Shown here: one piece after another, positions 33,745-45,921 of the stretch
How positions within the stretch are numbered: position 1 is the stretch's first letter
How the letters are laid out: every line of letters begins with the position of its first letter
Origin: Oasisia sp. SBJ-2009
Lineage: Eukaryota > Annelida > Polychaeta > Sabellida > Siboglinidae
Length of the DNA: 64,000 bases
Assembly: GCA_964017155.1 (NCBI GenBank)
Contig: OZ024864.1
Coordinates: forward strand, 37,933,230-37,997,229
Direction of reading: 5' to 3'
Translations under genes and position numbers: made by a program
Notes under the pieces: generated by a model
Seen by the model: the letters and a program-made list of their open reading frames with translations, nothing else
Told to the model about the DNA's origin: nothing
The model's database searches: none

Positions 33745-33934
33745 TTAATGTTTCATGGAGCATTATTTGGGGTGGCTGTGTATTTGATTGTCTTCTTGGT
33801 AATTGTTTTTAATGCAAAACTGTTACATTTGCTTTAAGCTGACGTATGAGAGTCACATTTTTGGAGTTTCAACAGCTAGACGACACTGTTCATAATCGAC
33901 ACAGTTGTTGCTATATGACATTGTTTCTCGACAG

Positions 33935-34036
33935 GTTCTATGCCAAGGTGATTCACATCGACCTACTACGCCATCTAGTGATGTCCTGTTGAACCGCTCC
34001 CGAACTCCGACTCCGGCGGGAGAGTTTGATATGCAG
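33935..34036 (+). CDS. CNTRL: Centriolin exon B7
   Basis: Acceptor CTCGACAG and donor ATGCAG|GTAAGG enclose 34 codons, phase 0. VLCQGDS, then HRPTTPSSDVLLNRSRTPTP, then AGEFDMQ. A disordered Ser/Thr/Pro-rich tail after the last helix, with SRTPTP a possible proline-directed phosphorylation site. Open, unlike A7. Confidence 0.82.
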
Positions 34037-34916
34037 GTAAGGGAGTGATGCTGACAGCTTGTTGTGCTGACAAGCTGACAGCTTGTGATGACATCTTAGC
34101 ATGGTATTCTGGGGCGTAATAGTGCAGTGGTGCAAAGGTGGACTCGATTGTAATCTATTTTGCTTTCACCTCGTGTTCAGTTATTTTTACAGAAAAGCAA
34201 ATCTACAAAGTATTCATTACCACATGCAAGCTTGTGTCTGTGATTTTAAAGTGTAGCTTTGATAAAAATCAATTGAAAAACTGCTTACTTATTTAATTGC
34301 TGCAGAATATTCAATTCAAATATTCTTGCATCACGACGTGATTGTCCTATTTCCTGTTGTTGGCTTCCTTATTCTCTCAAAAACCCGGAAGACTTTAGAG
34401 CATTAAATCACTGACATATATTAAATAAATTTATTTAGATTACATATTTATATTTGGACACCAAAAACATTGGATTTAATCAAGGAAGCCACTTTAATCC
34501 GTTCATACACTATGAACTAGAAACACGATTTGTGATGTGAAATAATAATATTTATTTTGTATAGTTCCATATCCACAGCAATTTAGTACTTAACATAAAA
34601 AATAATACGAAATAAGAAAACATGTAACTATATAAATACATAATTTAATTACATTCGTTTATAATAACAAATTATAGTGCAAAATAAATACATAAAAGCA
34701 GTTCATTCAGTTATAACACTTAGAAATTAATTAATTAATTAAAACTAAATATTTAATAAATTACAGCAAAAATGCTTCCGTGAATTAAATAAGCATCTTT
34801 ACAGATGCCTTAGAAGATCAAAGTAAAGTTTTAGAAGTGAAAATAGTTGGCATAGCGTTCCAAACTGATGCCATGATGACCTCTTGTCTGATTCGCTACC
34901 CTTCTGTGGTCAACAG

Positions 34917-35081
34917 GACATAGACAGACTGACCAGTGAGGGGGCGTATCCAAGTGAGGTGGCATATCCAAGTGAGGGGGCATATCCAAAGCGAGCATAC
35001 TCACCGAATCGTCACAGCAGTCGGAGGCTGCACTCAGCCGGGAGTGCATCAAACATTGCTGAAAAGGGTCCATCGTCGTGA
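34917..35081 (+). CDS. CNTRL: Centriolin terminal exon B8 and stop
   Basis: Acceptor GGTCAACAG, then 54 codons and TGA at 35,079-35,081. The peptide starts DIDRLTSEGAYPSEVAYPSE and ends SASNIAEKGPSS. An 18-bp unit encoding SEGAYP is present three times. The Arg/Ser-rich end (RAYSPNRHSSRRLHSAGS) is disordered. The last exons of centriolin are poorly conserved, so this relies on splice phase, openness and position. Confidence 0.78.
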   Translation, partial: DIDRLTSEGAYPSEVAYPSEGAYPKRAYSPNRHSSRRLHSAGSASNIAEKGPSS

Positions 35082-36260
35082 ATCGACAACCAAGTTGGTC
35101 ATGTGGACGGAAGTAGATGGCATCTCTCACCAAGTTTACTGTTTCAGCAAAAGGGCTGAATCGCATCGGGTAAATTTAAGAACATCGGCCGAATGCCGTA
35201 TTAATCATGTGAATTACATGTAAATGAAATAGCTTAAAACTAGTTAGTTTTCGTGTCTGTACCTGATACATTATGACCAATATGTTGCCAAGAAGTGCCA
35301 CTGGTCTATGCAAACTGATGTAAATTACAAGTTTTTATTATGAATTTATTCTGAAAAACATTGCATCATTCCAGAGGTATATGCCGGGGAGGGGCCATTG
35401 AGACTGAGGGTCTGTACTGTGATCTTTTGTAATGGACCTACTGTTTCTTTGAATATTCAAAAGTGAGTCTACAAATGGAACTCTGACCCTCAACCAAAGC
35501 TGTGTAGCACCAACAGAATACATTGAATGTAGTATTGTGTATTTCCACTGATAGTATTGTATACTGATAGTATTATATATACTTCCGCTGACAGTATTCT
35601 ATACTTCCACTGATAGTGTTGCATACTTCCACTTATAGTATTGTATACTTCCACATAATTTTTATTTATATTTTATATTTTACATAACTGCATGCGAGAC
35701 AAACTGTTTTATAGAAGCTCAACTTATTTATCATCAGGATCAGTGCAGCAGTATTTTAGTATACATTTTAATTTCTGATTCTTTAATGTGGTAAAATGTA
35801 TGAACGACTACCATCTTTATGATGGTATCACTTTTTCATTCACTTGTTTATTATTTATTGCTTAGTTTATTATATGCTTTGTATACGTCGTAAGTTTATG
35901 ATAAAGCTTGGTACACTGTATACATTATAACTTGCATGCTTTTATAATTGTGATGTTGTTTTGATTTCTTGTAACACAATTGTTATGATCAGTCATATGT
36001 AGTAATTTTATTTTAAATGTTAAGGTAACCATTATTTGTTTCAATTTCCGTCCATCTTGCTTCATTGTATAGTATGCACCTACCTACATGTTGTTGTTAT
36101 ATACAAATATTGCGTGTTCTCATGGCATACATTTTATTAGTTTATATGATGTGAACTTTTACAACAAACTATACATGTCATGAGGATAAGTTTGTTTGTT
36201 TGTCCATCAGTTGTTGCCACTGTGGCAAATGTCTTGCTAAATAAATTATCAGATATATCG
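35082..36260 (+). other. CNTRL: Likely CNTRL 3' UTR
   Basis: Non-coding, AT-rich, with no other AATAAA noticed upstream. It contains repeated TATACTTCCACTGATAGTAT motifs. Confidence 0.5.
36240..36245 (+). terminator. CNTRL: Poly(A) signal candidate AATAAA
   Basis: Canonical hexamer about 1.16 kb after the B8 stop, conserved at 19,090 in copy A. Confidence 0.45.
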
Positions 36261-37308
36261 AAGTGCAAGAGTTAGTGGATATTTCTTTCCTGGTCCAGCT
36301 TTACATATGTGTAACTGATATATTAGGGGAGTGGCAGATCTCTCCAACAGATCGAGTTTTACACCACCCCCACACACACTTAAATTTTACATAATTAGAA
36401 AGCCCTGCATCTCCCCGTTACGATTATTCCTGTCGTAGAGTTGCGAACTGGTGTAGTTTGCATTAATCCAAGGTCACCATCAATCAATCGATTTTAGAAA
36501 TTGGGCACTTCTGAAAACTTCTTGAACTTCTGCTATTTTATCCTTAATATCAATTTATGTTAACAAATGCAGAATGCTAATGCCTATCTGTGCACAATAT
36601 GTGTATGTGCCAGGGGTTGAGTAGTGACTAGTAATATAGGTTTTTGTGTAAAAGTACAACATTAATGTGTGTTGAACCCATAAAAACGATTACTTAATAA
36701 ACATGACCTCCTGTTGCTATGTTCCATTCCCAAGGCAATCTAGATCCCAAAAATAAATGTATGGCTAGAAGAATGAGTGGGCGTAGTGAAGTAAGAATTA
36801 TACAAATGTCGGTTTTATATAAAGGTGGAAGGGATTTCAGAATGTATGGTCATGGTTTCATTTATATGGATTTTTCTTATTTATATGTTACAGAGCAACT
36901 AAGAAATTAGATCAACCGTAACATATTACTATATAGTTTCATATTTATTCTCTAACCTCTCTGCTGTGAACGTTCACATGTTATTTACACAAAAACAATT
37001 TCACTCCCTTGGAAAAAAGATTCAAATTTACTGAAACATAATTGTCAAAACATTTCATAAATGGCAAACATTACTTTGTTGATACAGTTCATTAAACGCG
37101 TACAACATTGCAACACTGGGATATGGGCCTTACTTACCCCTTGACTTCTTAATATCATTACTGCAGTCCTCAACATATTCTAAGCTGATCTCAACAAGAG
37201 TTATGATTGTTGTATTTAACTTGATGACTTGGCAGAATTCTGACGTTGTATATTAATCCCTCTTTGTTTGGCAACATTTATCAAGACGAAGTTCATATTC
37301 CTGCTTAC
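36261..37308. other. Downstream flank of copy B
   Basis: Still co-linear with copy A (19,110-20,157). No gene seen. A 63-codon open frame at 36,719 is broken in copy A at its start codon and has no coding character. Confidence 0.5.
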
Positions 37309-37329
37309 ACACACGCACGCACGCACGCG

Positions 37330-37371
<42 letters not shown>
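37309..37371. repeat. (CA)n / (CG)n tract at the 3' edge of copy B
   Basis: CACGCACGCACG, CGCG and CA blocks. Similarity to copy A ends here. Confidence 0.93.
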
Positions 37372-37372
<1 letters not shown>

Positions 37373-37494
37373 CTTAAAATCGTTAATATTATCAACACTA
37401 CTTAAATCGCCATGTCTATGACAGTGACAGTGTGGTCAACGCAATATTAAATCGGACAGTTACAATAAGAAAGCTATAATACAAACTATAGGGC

Positions 37495-38000
37495 CTGTAA
37501 CTGTTAGTGGGTCACGATACATGGCTAGACTCCGCGCGACTGGAGCTGATTGGGGACTGGACGCAAGAATAATATTCTAACGACGGATGACAGTTGTAGC
37601 TTCCGACTGATGAATATTAGGAAAATCAGGTCATAAATATCTTGCGTTATTTTTCTTTACTTTTCTTTTTTTACTTATATTAAATGCCCAATTGAATCAG
37701 GAGTTTACTACTCTGTCATAGACATATTGCGATTTAAGTAGTACAGATAGTATACACGATTTTCGGCCGTATGTGTCTTTTGCGGGATTTGCATTTTGCA
37801 TTGCTGTATGTTGTGGTTTCACAACAGTTCGATAAGCACTTACATCTGACAAGGTGTCTAAATGCACATAATCATAACACATGTATACATTTGCCAAAAA
37901 ACAGGTTGTACTGCGCGAAAGACGACATTCTTCATTACAAGTTAAGATCGCCAAATGAGCTAGTACTAGACACTAATAACAGAGAATTTAAAATCAATTT
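37495..38000 (+). mobile_element. Dispersed repeat, 5' part (matches 53,635-53,920)
   Basis: Shared blocks include CACGATACATGG, GACTCCGCGCGA and AATCATAACACATGT, ending near CAAGATCGCCAAA. The continuing part of the family is found 1.25 kb away at 39,255-39,540. No coding capacity recognised. Confidence 0.65.
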
Positions 38001-39254
38001 ACTTTAATAAACTCTGCTAGTAGTACTAGCCGACAATACCTTGGGCATGGGCTAAGTTAGTCCTGCAATTGCAAACCTTGAGCCTGAGGCTGAGAGGCTT
38101 GAGTTGACATTCCATTGCCAATGTGTTGCGTTTTGTTTCTTAATTTGTTGATCAACTGCTTCGCTTGTGTTATGCCCGTTATTTTATGTGCATCAATAGT
38201 TCTCAGTGGCTCAGCTTCAATGTGTTATGTATCGCAGGTACCCTGCCTAATCACCAGTTTCCCTTGCATATTTATCCGTGTTGTTCTGTATTCATTCACC
38301 GCCAGAACATGTGAGCAGAACTAAAACGGCAAAATATCCAAGAAATCAGTGATCGTGCCCGTTGCAACGCAAACAAAACCTCGCGAGATTTCCGTACATA
38401 AGATACGAAAATCTTAGCTGCAAAAATTCTTAAGGCTTTCGAGAATACAACTTACGAATTTTCGCAGCTAAGTAAGAATACGCCATATTTACTAAAATCC
38501 TTACGTACGTTATAATTTTCTTCGAGAATACGGGCCCTGAATCGCACAAGCACGCTCGCCACCTGGTGAATGTTCTTGGTAATATGCATCTGTGGTTTCA
38601 AAATTCTTCACTAGGTGGTGAAACTTGAACGCTTCAGTTCAATTTTATTTTTTATTCTCATTACAATGAACCCTGTTGTTAGTTTCACCTACTTGCATGA
38701 TAATTAACTTTCGATCAATCATGGATTTATGTTAGAAAGATATCTACATTTCACGATCGAATAATGGCATTTAGAGAATACGAATGTATCGTTTCTCTAT
38801 TGACGTCACTCGCTTTGGCAACGCCAACGGTCGAAGACGCAAGGGTCGGATCGTCGAGGTGAGAATTAAACGTCAAACTGTACGGTGCATAAATTGTTCG
38901 AAGCAGAACATATCTACGAAAACATTTGTCCTATGGTAAGATGAAAATCAACATGTAATGTTATATCATTAGTATGAGATTATATCCGTATTGTTACTAT
39001 GGGTATTCATTTAATTATAAAAAGATGATTTGATTGAAGACAAGGTCGAGCCTTGGAGGCTTGGTCAGTTGGTGCCAATGATCTAGCCTCTAGGACTAAT
39101 ATGTTTCATCGAAGGCGTAGTAGGCAATATTCCAAAAAGCCTGATAACATAAAAATCGCACCGTAATGAAGTCACATTTCAATTATGTAACACACGTGTC
39201 CAATGCCGTGGAAACAAATGACAAGAAAATGTGGTGTTATTGAAGTACTTCCAT
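38001..39254. other. Sequence interrupting the dispersed repeat
   Basis: Absent from the copy at 53,635-54,150. Contains a short palindrome-rich stretch at about 38,360-38,530 (CTTAGCTGCAAAAATTC against GAATTTTCGCAGCTAAG) resembling a small MITE. No exon seen. Confidence 0.45.
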
Positions 39255-39540
39255 AATAGAACGAATAATTTCTGCGACGCCATGACCAGAGCCGGCATGT
39301 GGCATGTCCATGACCATGTCAACCACCATAATAATCGATTAAAATGCACGTTTTCCGTGATCATTGTTTCCGGCAAAGTGTTCCATTGCTTCTGCTTGTA
39401 ATTATCCTTCGCCGGCTTCGGACAATATAACTGTAAAACACTATTTGGGGACAGTCTGATTATTACAACCAAAAACAAAACGAAGTCCTACACTGTCACT
39501 GACTACACGCGTTAGCATGGCCATGGGCATGGAGAACTCC
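39255..39540 (+). mobile_element. Dispersed repeat, 3' part (matches 53,930-54,150)
   Basis: Shared blocks include AATCGATTAAAAT, CCGGCAAAGTGTTCCA and CCAAAAACAAAACGAAGTC. Confidence 0.65.
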
Positions 39541-39596
39541 CTGCCCTCAAGTGTAAAATAAAAATAATATGCTTTAAGTAACTGAGGTTGCGTAAT

Positions 39597-41126
39597 TCGG
39601 TAATTCTGATAGTCCGCAGCGACGCCTATCGAGTCGATTGGAACCCTCGTCTCATGTATTCCGGTTAGCTGTAAAACGTGGTGTCGGCTCTGGTTACGGT
39701 TTTTATTCCAAACAGTTTACATTAAATATTTGTGTTTTGACCATCAAAATTTCAACCAATATACCGATGTTGAATGTACGTTATATATAAGTCAATCGGT
39801 TATGTTTCTGTAATTAAATTCTTTGAAAAATAGCCGATTATTAAAATAAAAGAAAGCACACTTCCAAATTTCTTGAATACTACTTCAAAGTTCATAGCCG
39901 CATCACGAAACACCTTGAAAAACATCACATTCTAAATGCCCAGGTCCACTTCCGTCTTCTGACTTGTCTAATAATGTCTTTGCCTTTTCTCTCACCCAGA
40001 TGTTTGTTTTTCTATCCGTCTATGTGATGCTTAACATATTTCTTTTAATGTTTGTGCGGTTGCTAGCTTGTTCTTTGACTTTGTCTGACTGGAGAGGGCC
40101 CAAGTTTCCGCGGCGTATGTCATTGTTGGTAGTATGCATGAGTTACAGATATAAAATTCCAAAATTATCTTTGTCGATCTCGTTGTGCATGCGTGCTACC
40201 CAGCCTTGTCTTGTTTAAGTACTGGCTAACACACCTGGTGGGGTCATATGTATAAGACATCTGCAAATAGGTAGACTGTGCCTGAAGTCGAGTTGATATT
40301 GTTAGGTAAGTCACTGCGACACTTGTGTAAATAAGGAAGAGAGCCGGCTGTTATTCTTCCTTGAATTTTATTTGTGGAATAATTGTTACTGAAATACAAT
40401 GGCCAATGCCATACTGTGAGTGGTTGAATTTATTGAAAGTAATTCTTCTCGTAAGTAATGTTCTGAAACGATACCTCCATTAAAATCATACACTGGGCCA
40501 CTACACTACTAGTAGTACTATACAACTGTTACCAATAACTTAAAAACAACAGTAACACTTTAACAATTCGCCTACCAACTTTCTTCAATTATGCCTGGCA
40601 CTCAGTATCCCAGACAAAATCTCCAAGTCCAAGATTATAGGTATTTATTAATTATATGCAGTTGGAAGTGTTTGGTGAAGCGTTAATGGATGGATCTAGT
40701 TGGTTTCCAGGTACGTGTATGTGAAGGTTAGTTGGTGGATACTGAGGGTTGTAGGTGGATGTCCAAATTGTATAAGCATATAACTATGTATCTGGTGAGC
40801 CTGGAATCTCTTGAATTTCGAAACGTAAACGTTAATACTACGGATTATTGCTATAGGCAATATAACGTTATACCCAATCGTTGACATCCACACGCATCTT
40901 TTAATTTCAGAAACATAACATATCGATTTATATATAACGTACATTCATCATCGGTATATTGGGTGACATTTTTATGGACAAAACACAAATATTACGTGTA
41001 AAATGTTTGGAATCAAACACGTAACCAGAGCCGACACCACATTTTACAGCTAACCGGAATACACGAGAAGAGGGTTCCAATCGATTCGATAGACGTCGCT
41101 GCGGACTATCAGAATTCCCGAAAGTC
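39597..41126. mobile_element. 1.5-kb element with about 190-bp inverted termini
   Basis: Left arm 39,597-39,790 and right arm 40,935-41,126 are inverted copies with roughly nine bases in ten agreeing by eye. Both read TTCTGATAGTCCGCAGCGAC inwards and continue through ATTCCGGTTAGCTGTAAAA to AATGTACGTTATATATAA. The interior (39,791-40,934) has no transposase-like frame. Target duplication is not evident. Confidence 0.75.
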
Positions 41127-41344
41127 CTAACACGCTTTCGTCTGCGAATCACGAGACTACGAGGATGTGACGTCATAAACAGCTCGCCAACAACAACAGA
41201 GTGTGCGACGCATACATTCGAATTACTAGATCTGCAAGAAGTTGCACAAACATTTCGCAGATGAGTTCAGCTTAATATTTATAATGTTTAAACGTTTTTG
41301 TTCAGTTTAGCTTCGACGTTCCTCACGGAACAGTGTATAAGCGA

Positions 41345-42470
41345 GTCATCATAATCATCATGTTGTCGGTCGCGATGCGACAAAGAATGCTTCCATCATT
41401 TGACTATTGCTCTCCATTTCTCTCTCTGCAGTGAGAGTGCGGTCCATGAGTCGGTGTTTGTCTCTCAGCTTCACGGTTTTCTTGATAGTATCTTTGAACC
41501 GGAGACGAGGGCGCCTTCTCTTTCTGTGACCAGAAGACAGTTGATAGAAGAGAACCTGCTTTGGTAGCCTGTCTGGTGACATCCTCATATCAGTCATGAT
41601 GTGTCCAGTCCACCGGAGATTCTTTCTGATAAGAAGATCTTCCATAGATGGCAGCCCTGTCCGCTCGAGTATGTCCTATTAATCTTCAAGCCGAACGTCT
41701 TTGACGCATTGGAGAAAGCATCTACTATTTTCTGCATCTCTTCAGTAGAGTGGGCAACCAGTGCACTGTGATCTGCGAATAGAAGCTCTGTCATCAGTAT
41801 CCGAGTAATCATGGTCTTCGCTCTGAAGTGTGTGACGTTGAATAGCTCAGCGCTCTGTCTGGACTGTATGGACGCCATCTCCCATGTATCGGAAAGCCTC
41901 GTCAAGCATTGCTGATAAGAAGATGGAGAATAAAAATGGAGGCCAATACACAACCTTGTTTGACCCCAGTTGTAACAATGAACAATTCCGAGATTTCCCC
42001 TCCAACACTAACAATCGCCATCATTCTGGTATGTAGAGCCTCGAACATAGGTGTGAACTTCTCTGGGCATACATACTTCCTCAGTAGTTGCCATAGCCCG
42101 GCCATCCCAACTGTATCGAACACCTTACTGAAGTCGACAAATACCATATACAGTGGTCGGTCTTGCTCAATGCACTTTTCTTGGAGCAGTCGGAGACAAA
42201 ATAAATATCATATCCACGGTGTTCCAGTTACCTCTGAAGCCACATGGTGTCTCGGGAACTACCTCTGGTGTTATGTGGGTAGGTACTCTGTTGAGGAGGA
42301 TCCTGGCGAAGATCTTGCTTGCTATGGAAAGAAGAGAGATTCCTCTATAGTTCCCACAATCTGTTCAATCACCTTTCTTGTAGATGGTTACAATGCAAGC
42401 ATCCTGTAGTGTCTTGGGTTAGAGAACCCACCTCCCAGGCATTGGTGATTAGTAAGCGCAATCTGCTGAA
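41345..42470 (-). mobile_element. Decayed LINE reverse transcriptase, 3' part
   Basis: Minus-strand frames in order: DCWNYRGISLLSIASKIFAR, then VVPETPCGFRGNW, then FVDFSKVFDTVGMAGLW (palm motif A, FxDFxKAFDTV), then TTGVKQGCVLASIF (motif B), then LLFADHSALVAHS (motif C, with FADD changed to FADH), then WTGHIMTDMRMSPDRLPKQV at the C-terminus. Frames shift several times and the catalytic aspartate pair is lost. It ends at a CAT/CATAAT-rich 3' tail near 41,345. Confidence 0.9.
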
Positions 42471-42529
42471 CAGATTATCTCCTCCATGCTTCCATACTAC
42501 AGCAGGAATTCCATCTCCCCCACTGCTTT

Positions 42530-43590
42530 GCCATCCATCCATCCATCCATCCATCGATCCTTCCATCCTTCCATCCATCCATCCATCCATTCATCCTTCC
42601 ATCCATCCATCCATCCATCCGGTCCACTCACCCACTTCACCCGTCAGTCGGGCCATCCGCCCGTCCATCCAATTGTCTCCATCCATCCATCTGGTCCACT
42701 CACCCACCTCCGCCTTCTGCCCCATTCATCGATCCGTCGGGCCATCCGCCCGTCCATCCAATTGTCTCCATCCATCCATCCATCCATCCATCCAGTCCAG
42801 TCCACTCATCCACTTCCGCGACGCCCCATTCACCCGTCCTTCGGGCCATCCGCCCGTCCATCCAATGGTCTCTCCGTCCGTCCGTCCGTCCGTCCGTCCG
42901 TCCGTCCGTCCGTCCGTCCGTCCGTCCGTCCGTCCGTCCGTCCGTCCGTCCGTCCGTCCGTCCGTCCGTCCGTCCGTCCATCCATCCATCCGTTTCACTC
43001 ATGTACCTCCGCGACGCCCCATTCACCCGTCCGTCGGGCCATCCGCCCGTCCATCCAATGGTCTCTCCATCCGTCCATCCATCCATCCATCCATCCATCC
43101 ATCCATCCATCCGGTCCACTCATCCACCTCCGCGACGCCCCATTCACCCGTCCGTCGGGCCATCCGCCCGTCCATCCAACGGTCTCTTCATCCGTCCGTC
43201 CGTCCGTCCGTCCGTCCGTCCGTCCGTCCGTCCGTCCGTCCGTCCGTCCGTCCGTCCGTCCGTCCGTCCGTCCGTCCGTCCGTCCGTCCATCCACCCGGT
43301 CCACTCACCAACCTCAGCCTTCCGCCCCATTCACCCGTCCGTCGGGCCACCCGCCCGTCCTTCCAATGGTCTCCCCTTATATCCATCCAACCATCCATCC
43401 GGTCCACTCACCCACCCAAGCACATCATCCATTCATCCATGCATCCATCCATTCACACACGCATCCATCCATTGACCACACAGCCAACCATTCACCTCCC
43501 GTTCGTCCGTCTGTCCTCTCATCCATCCATTGACCACACAGCCAATCATTCACCTCCCGTTCGTCCGTCTGCCCTCCCATCCATCCATTC
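42530..43590. repeat. (CCAT)n / (CCGT)n arrays in a higher-order repeat
   Basis: Tetranucleotide runs alternate with a spacer of about 75-100 bp containing CCACTCACCCACCTCC, GCCCCATTCACCCGTC and CCATCCGCCCGTCC. At least six spacer copies are seen. Some intervening runs are pure CCGT (42,872-42,978; 43,191-43,287), others CCAT. Very long open frames are artefacts. Confidence 0.95.
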
Positions 43591-43639
43591 ATCAATCCAG
43601 GGAATTATCCAGGGTCTCTGGGAATGTGTAATAGTTGAA

Positions 43640-44776
43640 GGTAACACACGAAAGTAGTTTGGCAATAATGGGGAGTGCTTCTTCGTCTTCCAAATGACAC
43701 GCGTGGTGATCTCATCAAGTTGAGAATTCCCAAGGTGTACAGCACAACAAATAAATACTAGAAAACATTAGACTGCAATAATAAGAGAAATACATCAAAA
43801 TTAATTATTCACTCGGATTTTGGGTGGTTAAAATCAAAATTTCCTGTTGAATGGGATAACTGGGGTCAACTCGGGTCACTTCAGAAGTGGCCACAGAGAT
43901 TCTGGTGGTGCAGGAGAAACCCCTGCCGTAACTACCACGCATAGACTCGCTTCCGGGCTCTTAGCTTAGAATCTCTTTAACTTCGTATGTGAAGCTAACG
44001 GTAGTGTCAGCTTAAAGATAAATCGGAAGCGAGCCTATGTTTGGCAAGTGCCTAGCCTGAGCAGGTAATACGGTTTCTAACCAATGCACACGAGCTTCTA
44101 CCTAAACCTAGCTTAGAGTAGATTTGTTTAAACAAATAACAGTTAATAAGGTATAAGGTATTTTAATAGGTTTTATATGATAGTTGTTACTGGACCCTTG
44201 CCTTTTATGTATAAAGGTTTGTACTGGGGTCATTTTACATCCCATTTGTATATAGTATAATGAGTTGAGCAAAGAGAAGCTATGAAATGTAGTTCTAGGA
44301 TCAAGGCAACAGCGTAGATGAGGATTATTTAAAATGTAATGAAGACCAACGAAGCATTGCATTTAAATAGAAAGATCAGCCAGTCCAGGATTTGCTCCTG
44401 TGAAAACAGCCCAACGACCAGTGGACACCTACTGCAGCACTGCCCACTACAGCATGACCATAGGTGATACACGTGACCAGACGGCACCGCCTGGATGATA
44501 CAATGTAGGATGACTGCGATGATAGAAGAATACAGCATTATTCGCGAGGGCGACAGACGTTCCCGTCTAGATAGTGATTGACAATAAAGAAGAGATGTAG
44601 GCCAAGATTAGCAATAGCTAGTAAACTGAGAAATAGATGTTTAGTGACAGGGTTAATAAGTGTATAAACTAATACAATCCTCGTGTTCATTGGCTAGAGA
44701 CCGGGGGACCACGTACCATGGAATGACCTTGATCTCTTTTTTTCGTTTCTTTACTCATTAATCCGTAGCAAACTTT
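43640..44776. other. Non-coding stretch
   Basis: No exon recognised. Includes the small palindromic element at 43,940-44,039 and a block near 43,855 (GGGATAACTGGGGTC) shared with 53,690. Confidence 0.4.
43940..44039. mobile_element. 100-bp palindromic MITE candidate
   Basis: Ends CATAGACTCGCTTCCG and CGGAAGCGAGCCTATG are inverted with one mismatch. AGCTTA motifs also recur inverted inside. Confidence 0.5.
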
Positions 44777-44840
44777 TTGATCTCTTGCATAACATTTCAT
44801 CTTAGCTGGTTCCAAAACCTTATGCACTGTCGTGTTTCAG

Positions 44841-45049
44841 GAAAACAATCTACGATGCGTCAAGAGGATAAAGAGAAGCCCACCAGACCGCTAGAAGATG
44901 CACACAGTCGTGCAGAGGTGATGGGTGCGACAGCCAAGCTAGGTGCAACAATTCGACAACGGCGCCTTCGGCGGCGCACGGTACACGTACTGCCTTCGAA
45001 CGAGGAAAGGACGACATTTAATGATGACGCTTTCTTGGTGAACCAATAA
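44841..45049 (+). CDS. Possible terminal exon of an unknown gene
   Basis: Acceptor-like CGTGTTTCAG at 44,831-44,840, then an open stretch to TAA at 45,047-45,049, with AATAAA at 45,261-45,266. The peptide begins KQSTMRQEDKEKPTRPLEDA and includes TIRQRRLRRRTVHVLPSNEE. It is basic, without transmembrane segments, and noticeably more GC-rich than its surroundings. No family recognised. The open frame extends upstream of the acceptor without an ATG. It may be a chance frame. Confidence 0.3.
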
Positions 45050-45383
45050 TAAGACTCATTTGAAGTGTGCTACAATTATATAGAATTTCAGTACAAGGAC
45101 GTGTCCGTGTAACAACTAGGGACTTGTGTTTTACGTCATCGAAACGTGCGCAGTCATTCCAGGATCCGCGTTGTACATTACCAGTTCTCAGGTTGGAGAT
45201 GCCGTTATACACTTCCGGTAAAACGTGCAAGACCATTGTCATTTACTCGTAGCTTGCATGAATAAAACATTATGTAACTCAACTTTGTTGCGATATTCAC
45301 TGAAAAAAGCACGCACAAACTAACTTTTTGGGTAAGACTGCTAACGTTTGCTTTTTAGTCTTCCTTTGTTGAAGCACATCCTC

Positions 45384-45387
<4 letters not shown>

Positions 45388-45454
<67 letters not shown>

Positions 45455-45600
45455 TTTCTCCTCTGTCTCTCTCGCTCTCTCTCTCTCACACTTTCAATCT
45501 CTGTCTGTCTGTCTCTCTCACTCTCACCACGTTAACCGCCACACTGTACACTATGGCCCTCTATTTTTCCTCTCTCGCTCACTTTCTCGCCCTCTCTGTT

Positions 45601-45672
<72 letters not shown>

Positions 45673-45730
45673 TTTCTCGCTCTGTCTCTCTCTCACTTTC
45701 TTGCTCTCTCTCTCTCTCCCTCTCTCTCCC

Positions 45731-45778
<48 letters not shown>

Positions 45779-45855
45779 ACCACGTTAACCGCCACACTGT
45801 ACACTACGCCCTCTCTTTTTCACTCTCGCTCACTTTCTCGCTCTCTGTCTGTCTG

Positions 45856-45921
<66 letters not shown>

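Larger units (their letters stand above)
27665..37310 (+). repeat. Segmental duplication, copy B
   Basis: Co-linear with copy A. It begins within a 54-bp repeat unit (GAAACGTTGACTGCTTAGTA) and ends at a CA/CG microsatellite. It carries the intact set of centriolin exons. Confidence 0.95.

Noticed and set aside
36719..36910. 63-codon frame starting MFHSQGNLDPKNK
   Set aside because: The start codon is not conserved in copy A (ATATTCC) and the region is downstream flank of CNTRL.
42319..43657. A 404-codon Pro/Ser/His-rich frame and overlapping frames
   Set aside because: Translation of (CCAT)n/(CCGT)n; three plus-strand frames and several minus-strand frames are open together.
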